A DNA stretch of 64,000 nucleotides, from contig CBDCMO010000002.1 in NCBI GenBank assembly GCA_965219125.1, positions 1,178,001 through 1,242,000 of the forward strand, in the 5' to 3' direction. Positions 16,131 through 23,492 of the stretch are shown in pieces. The DNA is from JBBSOK01 sp965219125 (GTDB taxonomy: Bacteria > Bacteroidota > Bacteroidia > Flavobacteriales > Flavobacteriaceae). How positions within the stretch are numbered: the stretch's first letter is position 1; each line of letters begins with the position of its first letter. A program made the translations under genes and the position numbers. Under the pieces are notes generated by a model. The model worked only from the letters and a program-made list of their open reading frames with translations, did no database searches and was not told the origin of the DNA.

Positions 16131-16730
16131 TTAACTTGATGCTTTACCACTTCTTTCTTTCAAAACTCCCTCAATATCTTGAAGTGTAAATCCTTTTGCT
16201 TTCAACAAAATTAAATAATGATACATTAAATCGGCTGCCTCGTTTTTGAACAAATCTTCATTATCGTCTTTCGCTTCAATAACCAATTCAACTGCCTCCT
16301 CGCCTACTTTTTGCGATACTTTATTTATGCCGCTTTTGTATAATTTGTTAGTATATGATTTTGGGTCATCCTCATCAATTCGCTGATGGATTGTTTGCTC
16401 CAATTCATATAAAAAACCTTTCGCCGTTTCATCTTTAAAACAACTTGTAGAACCTGTGTGACACGTTGGTCCGTGCGGAATTGCTTTAATTAAAATCGTA
16501 TCGCTATCACAATCAATTTCAATCGATTTTACATCCAGAAAATTACCAGATTCTTCGCCTTTCGTCCAAATTCTATTTTTACTTCTGCTGTAAAATGTAG
16601 CCTTGTTTTCGGTTTTCGTTTTCTCAAAAGCCTCTTCATTCATATAACCCAACATTAAAACTTGTAAAGTATTTTCGTGTTGAATGATAACCGGAACCAA
16701 GCCATCGCCCTTTTTAAAATCTATTTTCAT
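16131..16730 (-). CDS. hisIE: Bifunctional phosphoribosyl-AMP cyclohydrolase / phosphoribosyl-ATP pyrophosphatase HisIE
   Basis: A 199-residue fusion that carries out steps two and three of histidine synthesis. HisI (about residues 1-105) has VLMLGYMNEEAF, the SRSKNRIWTKGEESGN segment and the metal-binding cysteines in CDSDT and GPTCHTGSTSCF. HisE (about 108-199) has KSYTNKLYKSGINKVSQKVGEEA and the acidic helix motif EDLFKNEAADLMYHYLILL. It is the last gene of the operon, one base after hisF. Fused HisIE is usual in Bacteroidetes. Confidence 0.95.
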   Translation of the reverse strand: MKIDFKKGDGLVPVIIQHENTLQVLMLGYMNEEAFEKTKTENKATFYSRSKNRIWTKGEESGNFLDVKSIEIDCDSDTILIKAIPHGPTCHTGSTSCFKDETAKGFLYELEQTIHQRIDEDDPKSYTNKLYKSGINKVSQKVGEEAVELVIEAKDDNEDLFKNEAADLMYHYLILLKAKGFTLQDIEGVLKERSGKASS

Positions 16731-16731
16731 T

Positions 16732-17487
16732 TTATGTTTTTCTTATTGAAATGTTATTTTTTAAAAGATACTTTTTCAAATCTGGAATCGTAATCTCGCC
16801 ATAATGAAAAATACTTGCCGCCAAACCCGCGCTAATATTTGTTTGAAATAATGCCAAATAATCTTCTTTTGAACCCGCGCCGCCCGAAGCAATGACAGGA
16901 ATATTTACATTATTACTTACTGTTTCGGTAATGCCAATAGCAAATCCATTTTTTGTACCATCGTTATTCATCGAGGTTAGCAATATTTCACCAGCACCCA
17001 ATGCTGCAGCCTTTTTTGCCCATTCTATTGTGCGTAATTCTGTTATTACTCTGCCACCATTTATAAAAACAATCCATTCTTCTTCTACAAATTTTGTGTC
17101 TATTGCAACAACCACGCATTGCGAACCAAATTTATCAGCAATTTCTCTAATAAGATTCGGGTTTTTAACTGCTGACGAATTTATACTAACTTTATCTGCC
17201 CCAGCTTTTATTAGATTTCCAGCCGCTTCAACTGAATTTATTCCGCCACCAACGGTAAACGGGATATTTATTTCTGCCGCGATTTCTTTAACCAAATCAA
17301 TTAATGTGTCACGCTTTTCGATAGTTGCAGAAATATCTAGAAAAACCAACTCGTCTGCGCCTTGTTTTATGTAGCTTTTTGCCAATTCAATTGGGTCGCC
17401 TGCATCTTGTATGTCAACAAAATTAATGCCTTTTACCGTCCTGCCATCCTTAATATCAAGACACGGAATGATTCTTTTCTTTAGCAT
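16732..17487 (-). CDS. hisF: Imidazole glycerol phosphate synthase cyclase subunit HisF
   Basis: About 251 residues from the ATG at 17487 (MLKKRIIPCLDIKDGRTVKG). An upstream extension to 17556 is rejected because family members start at this MLxKRIIPCLD. It is a TIM barrel with catalytic aspartates in CLDIKDGR and VAIDTKF, and phosphate loops GGGINS and ASGGAGS. It uses ammonia from HisH to make imidazole glycerol phosphate and AICAR from PRFAR. Its start overlaps the hisA stop by 7 bases. Confidence 0.96.
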   Translation of the reverse strand: MLKKRIIPCLDIKDGRTVKGINFVDIQDAGDPIELAKSYIKQGADELVFLDISATIEKRDTLIDLVKEIAAEINIPFTVGGGINSVEAAGNLIKAGADKVSINSSAVKNPNLIREIADKFGSQCVVVAIDTKFVEEEWIVFINGGRVITELRTIEWAKKAAALGAGEILLTSMNNDGTKNGFAIGITETVSNNVNIPVIASGGAGSKEDYLALFQTNISAGLAASIFHYGEITIPDLKKYLLKNNISIRKT

Positions 17488-18194
17488 AATTGCTGTAATT
17501 CTTTTAATGAAATTGTGCCTTCGTAAATGGCTTTTCCAATGATTGCGCCTTCGCATCCAATAGCATCAAGTACGAATAAATCTCTCACGCTAGAAACACC
17601 GCCACTTGCTATTAAACTTATGTTAGTTTCAGACAAAACTTCCCTGTATAATTCATTTGAAGCGCCTTGCAACATTCCATCTTTCGCAATATCGGTGCAG
17701 ATTACGTATTTAATTCCTTTTGATTCATAATTTTTAATGAAATCTAAAACATCTAATTCAGATTCTTCAATCCAACCGTTTGTTGCTATTTTTCGGATAT
17801 GGCAATCGGCTCCTAAAATGATTTTTTCTGGTCCATATTTTTGAAGCCATTTTTCAAATATTTCAGGATTGTTGGCTGCGATGCTTCCACCAGTTATTTG
17901 GGTTGCGCCACATTCAAAAGCAATTTCGATGTCTTTGTCAGATTTTATTCCACCGCCAAAATCTACTTTTAAATTTGTATTTGACGCAATTGATTCTAAA
18001 ATTTTATGATTAACAATGTGTTTCGATTTTGCCCCATCTAAATCTACCAAATGCAGATAAGTAATGCCATTATCTTCAAATTGTTTGGCAACTTCCAACG
18101 GATTTTCATTATAGATTTTCATCGTATTATAATCGCCTTTTGAAAGCCGAACGCATTTGCCGTCAATAATATCTATTGCTGGTATAATTCTCAT
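17481..18194 (-). CDS. hisA: ProFAR isomerase HisA
   Basis: A 237-residue TIM-barrel isomerase that opens the sugar ring of ProFAR to PRFAR. MRIIPAIDIIDGKCVRLSKGDY carries the first catalytic Asp (in AIDI) at the N-terminus. The phosphate-binding segments VDFGGGIKSDKDI and IASGGVSSVRDL are intact, and CTDIAKDGMLQG carries the second acidic residue. The length matches the family norm. It overlaps hisH by 4 bases and hisF by 7 bases, so translation is coupled. Confidence 0.96.
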   Translation of the reverse strand: MRIIPAIDIIDGKCVRLSKGDYNTMKIYNENPLEVAKQFEDNGITYLHLVDLDGAKSKHIVNHKILESIASNTNLKVDFGGGIKSDKDIEIAFECGATQITGGSIAANNPEIFEKWLQKYGPEKIILGADCHIRKIATNGWIEESELDVLDFIKNYESKGIKYVICTDIAKDGMLQGASNELYREVLSETNISLIASGGVSSVRDLFVLDAIGCEGAIIGKAIYEGTISLKELQQLC

Positions 18195-18769
18195 AATTCA
18201 ACGAAGTTTTTTAAAAGTTGCGCGCCAATTTCAGCCGATTTTTCAGGATGGAATTGTGTAGCATAAAAATTATCTTTTTGTAAAGCTGCGCTAAAAGGTG
18301 TTATATAATTACATTCGGCAATTGTGTTTTTGCAGGTTTCAGCGTAGTAACTATGCACAAAATACATTTCGTCGTTTTCTTTTAGCTTGTTGAATAAATC
18401 GCCTTTCAAATTCGTCAATTCATTCCAACCCATATGTGGCACTTTTTCTTTTGGCGGAAACAATTTTACGTTACAATCAAAAATCCGCAAACACTTGGCA
18501 TTTCCTTCGTCACTGTGTTTGCACATTAATTGCATACCCAAACAAATACCTAAAAATGGTTGTTTTAGATTTTGGATAAGTTCAACCAACTTGTATTCTT
18601 CAAGATACTTCATTGCGCTGCTAGCCTCACCAACGCCAGGTAAAATAACTTTATCAGCTGCCAAAATTTCTTCGTGCTTTCTTGTAATAATCGACTCGTA
18701 GCCCAAGCGATTCAACGCATTTTGAACCGAACTAATATTACCCGCATTATAATCTATAATTGCAATCAT
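18191..18769 (-). CDS. hisH: Imidazole glycerol phosphate synthase glutaminase subunit HisH
   Basis: A 192-residue class I glutamine amidotransferase. IIDYNAGNISSVQNAL is the usual N-terminus, the nucleophile elbow is FLGICLGMQLM (catalytic Cys), and the His/Glu pair lies in ATQFHPEKSAEIG. It supplies ammonia to HisF. It overlaps hisB and hisA by 4 bases on either side, in keeping with a tightly packed operon. Confidence 0.96.
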   Translation of the reverse strand: MIAIIDYNAGNISSVQNALNRLGYESIITRKHEEILAADKVILPGVGEASSAMKYLEEYKLVELIQNLKQPFLGICLGMQLMCKHSDEGNAKCLRIFDCNVKLFPPKEKVPHMGWNELTNLKGDLFNKLKENDEMYFVHSYYAETCKNTIAECNYITPFSAALQKDNFYATQFHPEKSAEIGAQLLKNFVEL

Positions 18770-19854
18770 ATTGTGCCTTTTGTGCTTGGTATGCTGTAAT
18801 TTTCGGTTTTACTAACCGCCATTTTTATTGCTTTTGCAAAAGCTTTAAAAATTGATTCTATTTTATGATGTTCATTTTCGCCTTCCGCTTTTATATTTAA
18901 ATTACATTTTGCCGCATCGCTGAACGATTTAAAAAAGTGCATAAACATTTCGGTCGGCATATCGCCAACGTGTTCGCGTTTAAAATCTACATCCCAAACC
19001 AGCCAAGGTCTGCCGCCAAAATCTATTGCAACTTGCGCTAAACAATCGTCCATCGGCAATAAAAATCCGTAGCGCTCAATTGCTTTTTTGCTTCCCAAAG
19101 CTTTAGTGAATGCTTCGCCAAAAGTGATTGCAACATCTTCAATTGTGTGGTGTTCATCTATTTCTAAATCGCCATCAACTTTTACGGTTAAATCCAGATT
19201 TCCGTGTTTTGCAATTTGTTGCAGCATATGGTCAAAAAAGCCCAAACCGGTATTTAAATCGTGGTTTCCTGAACCGTCAAGATTTACTTCAACCATAATT
19301 TTCGTTTCATTGGTATTTCTTGAAACACTTCCTACTCTTGGTTTTGCTTTTAAAAATTGATAGATTTCATTCCAATTCTTAGTAGATAAAACAGCATTTT
19401 TATTATTATCGCCAATAAAAATTCCTTGGCATTTTAGATTTTTTGCCAATTGAATATCGCTATCTCTATCGCCAATTACAAAGCTATTTGCAAGATTGTA
19501 ATTGCCGTGTATATACTTTTGAAGCAAACCAACGCCCGGTTTTCGGGTTGCTACGTTATCTTCGGGAAATGACTTGTCAATTAAAACCTCCGTAAATTCG
19601 ATGTTTTCATTTTTGAAAGCTTCAATTATCTTATTTTGCGCTGGCCAAAAAGTATCTTCGGGAAAAGAATCTGTTCCCAAACCATCTTGGTTTGTAACCA
19701 TCACCAAGTCATAATCCAATTCGCTGGCAATTTTAGATAGATTTTGAAAAACGCCCGGATAAAATTCCAGTTTTTCCAGACTATCCAGCTGATAATCAAT
19801 TGGCGGCTCGATTACCAAGGTGCCATCTCTATCTATAAATAATACTTTTTTCAT
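18766..19854 (-). CDS. hisB: Bifunctional histidinol-phosphatase / imidazoleglycerol-phosphate dehydratase HisB
   Basis: A 362-residue fusion. The N-terminal HAD phosphatase (about 1-165) shows LFIDRDGTLVIEPP (nucleophile Asp in DRDGT), MVTNQDGLG and the cation-binding VIGDRDSDIQLA. The dehydratase domain (about 172-362) has the two manganese-binding HH motifs, DEHHTIEDVAI and ENEHHKIESIFK. It catalyses steps six and eight of histidine synthesis. Overlaps with hisC and hisH are 4 bases each. Confidence 0.96.
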   Translation of the reverse strand: MKKVLFIDRDGTLVIEPPIDYQLDSLEKLEFYPGVFQNLSKIASELDYDLVMVTNQDGLGTDSFPEDTFWPAQNKIIEAFKNENIEFTEVLIDKSFPEDNVATRKPGVGLLQKYIHGNYNLANSFVIGDRDSDIQLAKNLKCQGIFIGDNNKNAVLSTKNWNEIYQFLKAKPRVGSVSRNTNETKIMVEVNLDGSGNHDLNTGLGFFDHMLQQIAKHGNLDLTVKVDGDLEIDEHHTIEDVAITFGEAFTKALGSKKAIERYGFLLPMDDCLAQVAIDFGGRPWLVWDVDFKREHVGDMPTEMFMHFFKSFSDAAKCNLNIKAEGENEHHKIESIFKAFAKAIKMAVSKTENYSIPSTKGTI

Positions 19855-20882
19855 TGTTCAATTTCTTTTAAGATTTTTAGCACATTTTCATTTTCTGAAA
19901 GGGTGCCAATTGTAATTCGCAAGCAATTTGGTATTTGGCTTGATCTGTTTCTAACCACAATTCCGTTTTGTATCAAACTTTTAAAAACTTCATCGGAATT
20001 TGAAAATTTCACCAATAGAAAATTTGCTTCGGAAGGGAAAACGGTTTCTACATTTTTCAATTTCTGAAATTCAATTTTCAACCTTTCTCTTTCAGATTTT
20101 ATTAAATCAATTTGTTGTTGAATTGATTTGTTATTCAACAAAACATTTTCAGCAGCCTTTATACTAAGCGAATTAATATTATAAGGCGGTTTAATTTTAT
20201 TTAATATTGAAATAATTGAAGCACTCGCAAACGCCATTCCTACGCGTGCGCCAGCCAAACCATAGGCTTTACTTAAAGTTTGAAGTACAACTAGATTTGG
20301 AATTTCAGAAAGTGAAGTAATAGCAGTTTTGTTCTTTGAAAAATCGATATAAGCTTCATCAACAACTACAATTCCATTGAAATTTTTGGCGATTTCTTTT
20401 ATCTGATTTTCTGTTGAACAATTTCCGGTTGGGTTGTTTGGCGAACAAATAAAAAGTAAACCAGCTGAATTTACTTTGGATTTTATTTCTTCGATTGAAG
20501 GCAATTCAAAGTTTGAATTTAACGGTAATTTTACTATTTCAACATTATTTATGGCTGCTGAAACTTCATACATTCCATACGTTGGCGGAAAAATATATGC
20601 TTTGCTTTTTGAAGGCTCGCAAAAGGCTCTAAACAATAAATCTATCGCTTCATCGCTTCCGTTTCCAATAAATATTTGATTAATTTCTACACCTTTTTGC
20701 TTTGCAATCAACTTTTTTAAGTTGATTTGTAATGGATCGGGATATCTATTTAAATTTGTATTATTCGGATTTTCATTTGCATCTAACCAAACGCTTGCTT
20801 CGCCTTTAAATTCGTCGCGCGCCGAACTATACGGTTTCATTTCCCTAATATTTTTACGTGTAATTTTATTTAAATCAAACAT
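19851..20882 (-). CDS. hisC: Histidinol-phosphate aminotransferase HisC
   Basis: A 343-residue fold-type I aminotransferase. The PLP lysine is in LQTLSKAYGLAGARVG, the substrate/PLP segments FICSPNNPTGN and VVDEAYIDFS are present, and WLDANENPNN and NRYPDP near the N-terminus are characteristic of HisC. It converts imidazole acetol phosphate to histidinol phosphate. A 142-base gap with two dispersed repeats separates it from hisD, the only large gap in the operon. Confidence 0.96.
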   Translation of the reverse strand: MFDLNKITRKNIREMKPYSSARDEFKGEASVWLDANENPNNTNLNRYPDPLQINLKKLIAKQKGVEINQIFIGNGSDEAIDLLFRAFCEPSKSKAYIFPPTYGMYEVSAAINNVEIVKLPLNSNFELPSIEEIKSKVNSAGLLFICSPNNPTGNCSTENQIKEIAKNFNGIVVVDEAYIDFSKNKTAITSLSEIPNLVVLQTLSKAYGLAGARVGMAFASASIISILNKIKPPYNINSLSIKAAENVLLNNKSIQQQIDLIKSERERLKIEFQKLKNVETVFPSEANFLLVKFSNSDEVFKSLIQNGIVVRNRSSQIPNCLRITIGTLSENENVLKILKEIEQ

Positions 20883-20924
20883 CTTTCAAAGCTTTTAAAA
20901 GCCAATATTTTAAGGTTAATTTCT

Positions 20925-20953
20925 ATGTCGGTTCGAGAGCACTCGAGAACTAT
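20925..20953. repeat. Dispersed palindromic repeat, copy 1 (hisD-hisC gap)
   Basis: The segment around TCGGTTCGAGAGCACTCGAG matches, on the reverse strand and with a few changes, the repeat at 23441-23470. The shared pattern is TAGTTCTCGA...CTCGAAC(C/T)GACATA. It can form a small hairpin. Confidence 0.6.
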
Positions 20954-20970
20954 AAGTAATACAAAATTAG

Positions 20971-20994
20971 GTTTCGACTGCGCTCAAGCAGACA
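20971..20994. repeat. Dispersed palindromic repeat, copy 2 (partial, hisD-hisC gap)
   Basis: GTTTCGACTGCGCTCAAGCA followed by GACA shares the TCGACTGCGCTC core of the repeat at 23441-23470. It lies 17 bases after copy 1. Confidence 0.5.
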
Positions 20995-21024
20995 GCAAAT
21001 GATGGGCAACTTTTATAAACAAAA

Positions 21025-22317
21025 CTATTTATCAAACTCCAAAGCTTTTAATCTTACCGAAACTGCATTTTTATGAGCAAAAAGTTCTTCAGCTTCTGCC
21101 ATAATTTCTATTGAAGGACCGATATTTCTAATTCCTTCTTTTTCTAATTGCTGAAAGGTAATTTTCTTTACAAAACTATCTACCGAAACGCCGCTATAAT
21201 TTCTTGCATAACCGTTTGTTGGCAAAGTGTGATTTGTCCCGCTTGCATAATCGCCCGCACTTTCGCAACTATAATTTCCAAGAAAAACGGAACCTGCATT
21301 TATAATTTTATCGCAGAAATCTTCAGCTTTATCTGATGCTATAATTAAATGTTCGGGTGCATATTCGTTGCTGAAATCAATACATTCATCTATATTTTTC
21401 AGCAAAACAGAAATACTATTTTTAATTGCTTTTTTGGCAATTTCAACTCTTGGTAAATTTTCAATCTGAGAATTTAATTCCTTCGAAACGGCAGCAATAA
21501 TTTGTTCGTCATCGCTTACCAAAACAACTTGACTATCGGGTCCGTGTTCGGCTTGTGAAAGTAAATCGGCCGCTACAAATATTGGATTGCAGGTTTTATC
21601 TGCGATTACTAAAACTTCACTCGGGCCAGCAGGCATATCTATTGCCGTACCTTCCTGTTGCGCTAATTCTTTTGCTTTGGTCACAAATTGATTGCCGGGA
21701 CCAAAAATCTTATACACTTTTGGCACACTTTCCGTTCCAAAAGCCATTGCCGCAACTGCTTGACTGCCGCCAACTTTAAAAATTTGTTTTACGCCAATTA
21801 ATGAAGCTGCATATAAAATTGCTGAATTTATTTTGCCTTCGTTATTTGGCGGCGTGCAAATTACAACCTCTTTACAACCCGCAATTTTAGCAGGAATTGC
21901 CAACATTAAAACCGTTGAAAATAAAGGTGCAGAACCGCCAGGAATATAAAGTCCGACTTTTTCGATACCAATACTTTTTCGCCAGCATTTTACGCCTTTT
22001 GTGGTTTCGATAACTTTTTCTTCAACTAACTGCGTTATGTGAAATTTTTCAATATTCGCTTTGGCTACATTTATTGCTGATTTTAATTCATCAGAAACTT
22101 GAGGATTTGCCGCTTCTATTTCTTCTTCGGAAACTTTAAGTGACGTTAATTTTGCATTATCAAATTTTTCGGCAAATTGAATTAGGGCTTTATCGCCATT
22201 CAATTTTACTTCTTTTAAAATCTCAGAAACGATTTCGGTAAATCTGTTTTTATCGAATTCTGGGCGTTTTGTAAATTCAGCCCAATCTTCTTTATTTGGA
22301 TATTTTATGAATTTCAT
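21025..22317 (-). CDS. hisD: Histidinol dehydrogenase HisD
   Basis: A 430-residue zinc enzyme that oxidises histidinol twice to histidine. Diagnostic segments are GLYIPGGSAPLFSTVLML, FGPGNQFVTKAKELA, IDMPAGPSEVLVIAD and the C-terminal GVSVDSFVKKITFQQL. SQAEHGPDSQ carries zinc-ligand and catalytic residues. The start ATG overlaps the hisG stop by one base. The length agrees with the family. Confidence 0.96.
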   Translation of the reverse strand: MKFIKYPNKEDWAEFTKRPEFDKNRFTEIVSEILKEVKLNGDKALIQFAEKFDNAKLTSLKVSEEEIEAANPQVSDELKSAINVAKANIEKFHITQLVEEKVIETTKGVKCWRKSIGIEKVGLYIPGGSAPLFSTVLMLAIPAKIAGCKEVVICTPPNNEGKINSAILYAASLIGVKQIFKVGGSQAVAAMAFGTESVPKVYKIFGPGNQFVTKAKELAQQEGTAIDMPAGPSEVLVIADKTCNPIFVAADLLSQAEHGPDSQVVLVSDDEQIIAAVSKELNSQIENLPRVEIAKKAIKNSISVLLKNIDECIDFSNEYAPEHLIIASDKAEDFCDKIINAGSVFLGNYSCESAGDYASGTNHTLPTNGYARNYSGVSVDSFVKKITFQQLEKEGIRNIGPSIEIMAEAEELFAHKNAVSVRLKALEFDK

Positions 22318-23174
22318 TACACGACCATTTTATCGATTGGAACAACTAAAATACCTTCTGCACCTGCATTTTTAAGCGCATCTATAACTTCCCAAAATTC
22401 ATCTTCTTTAATTACGCTGTGCAAACTACTCCAACCCTTTTCTGCCAAAGGTAAAATTGTTGGGCTTTTTATGGAAGGTAAAATGGCGCTTACTGCTTCA
22501 ATTTTTTCATTTGGCACATTCATTAAAATGTACTTTGTATTTTTTGCCCGTAAAACAGCTTGAATCCTGAAAACAAGTTTTGAAAGAATCGCTTCATTTT
22601 CTGCTGAAAGCTTTTTACCTTTTGCAAGTATTGCTTCAGATTTTAAAATGGTTTGGGTTTCCTTCAAACCATTTTTAAAAAGCGTACTTCCCGAACTTAC
22701 GATATCGCAAATTCCATCGGCAAGACCAATGTTTGGAGCAATTTCAACCGAGCCAGAAATTATATGGATTTCAGAATTTATTCCATTCTTCTTTAAAAAT
22801 GAATTAACTGTATTTGGGTACGAAGTTGCAATCCTTTTTCCGTTGAAATATTGAAGCGATTCATCTTCAACATTTTTTGGAACTGCCAATGAAACGCGGC
22901 ATTTTGAAAAGCCTAATCGTTCCACAATTTCAATATTTTTATCGCTTTCAATAAGCAAATTTTCGCCTACAATGGCAATGTCAACAACGCCATCTTCCAA
23001 ATATTGCGGAATGTCTGAATTCCGAAGGAAAAGTAATTCCATCGGAAAATTTGGGACATCTACTTTTAATTGATCTTTCCCGTTATCAATCTGAATACCG
23101 CAACTCGTTAAAAGTTTGATTGAATCTTCATTTAATCTGCCACTTTTTTGGATGGCAATTTTTAGTTTAGTCAT
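22317..23174 (-). CDS. hisG: ATP phosphoribosyltransferase HisG (long form)
   Basis: A 285-residue long-form HisG, the first and feedback-regulated enzyme of the pathway. LKIAIQKSGRLNEDSIKLL is the usual N-terminus. The catalytic domain contains DIAIVGENLL and the PRPP-binding loop in DGICDIVSSGSTLFKNGL. The last 75 residues (LMNVPNEKIEAVSAILPS onward) form the C-terminal regulatory domain that binds histidine and removes the need for HisZ. It is the first structural gene, 109 bases behind the leader peptide and 47 bases behind the attenuator terminator. Confidence 0.95.
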   Translation of the reverse strand: MTKLKIAIQKSGRLNEDSIKLLTSCGIQIDNGKDQLKVDVPNFPMELLFLRNSDIPQYLEDGVVDIAIVGENLLIESDKNIEIVERLGFSKCRVSLAVPKNVEDESLQYFNGKRIATSYPNTVNSFLKKNGINSEIHIISGSVEIAPNIGLADGICDIVSSGSTLFKNGLKETQTILKSEAILAKGKKLSAENEAILSKLVFRIQAVLRAKNTKYILMNVPNEKIEAVSAILPSIKSPTILPLAEKGWSSLHSVIKEDEFWEVIDALKNAGAEGILVVPIDKMVV

Positions 23175-23220
23175 TTTTTAGTTATTTGTGTCTGAGAAGA
23201 TTTACGGGATTATTTAAGAA

Positions 23221-23254
23221 ACAAAAAACCCGTTTGATTTTCTCAAACGGGTTT
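23221..23254 (-). terminator. Histidine operon attenuator (intrinsic terminator in the leader)
   Basis: On the minus strand AAACCCGTTTGA (from 23254) and TCAAACGGGTTT (to 23226) form a 12-bp perfect stem with a 5-base loop GAAAA, followed by TTTGT. It sits between the His-rich leader peptide and hisG. Upstream, GAAAATGAT and ATCATTTTC (plus-strand 23312-23320 and 23282-23290) can pair within the leader-peptide region, giving a pause-type hairpin. Confidence 0.9.
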
Positions 23255-23282
23255 CAAAAAATATATTTTTAAATTACATATA

Positions 23283-23345
23283 TCATTTTCCTCTCGTCCG
23301 AGCGATTTTATGAAAATGATGGTGATGTAAGTTATTTGTGTTCAT
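23283..23345 (-). CDS. hisL: Histidine operon leader peptide
   Basis: A 20-residue ORF on the minus strand from ATG at 23345 to TGA at 23283. It reads M-N-T-N-N-L followed by HHHHFH and then KIARTRGK: four consecutive His codons and a fifth one codon later. It starts about 19 bases behind the -7 box at 23364-23371 and ends 29 bases ahead of a strong terminator. This is the classical layout for ribosome-mediated attenuation: stalling at His codons when charged tRNA-His is short would favour read-through into hisG. Confidence 0.9.
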   Translation of the reverse strand: MNTNNLHHHHFHKIARTRGK

Positions 23346-23363
23346 TGTTATTTTACTGTTTGT

Positions 23364-23371
23364 CAAAACTA
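23364..23371 (-). promoter_or_regulatory. -7 box of the histidine operon promoter
   Basis: The reverse strand reads TAGTTTTG, a full match to TAnnTTTG, with a TTTG 15 bases upstream, which is shorter than the usual 19-21. The leader peptide start follows after 18 bases, so the untranslated leader is very short. The 318-base stretch 23175-23492 is accounted for by this promoter, the leader peptide, the attenuator and the repeat at 23441-23470. Confidence 0.6.
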
Positions 23372-23440
23372 CGGATTTTTTTCAAACAAATAGATTTGGG
23401 TCGAAACTTTGGGAAAAAATTAAATTTTATAATTAGCAAG

Positions 23441-23470
23441 TAGTTCTCGACTGCGCTCGAACTGACATAT
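23441..23470. repeat. Dispersed palindromic repeat, copy 3 (downstream of recQ)
   Basis: TAGTTCTCGACTGCGCTCGA followed by ACTGACATAT contains an imperfect palindrome (GTTCTCGA/TCGAAC). It matches the two copies between hisD and hisC. It lies 23 bases beyond the recQ stop codon and may end recQ transcription. Confidence 0.6.
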
Positions 23471-23492
23471 CAATCAATTAAACTTCAATTTA

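Noticed and set aside
16892..17374. 160-codon open frame opposite hisF
   Set aside because: hisF is conserved and intact here; the opposite frame has no known motifs and arises from its codon usage.
17488..17556. Extended N-terminus for HisF
   Set aside because: It would overlap hisA by 76 bases and is not found in the family; MLKKRIIPCLD is the normal start.
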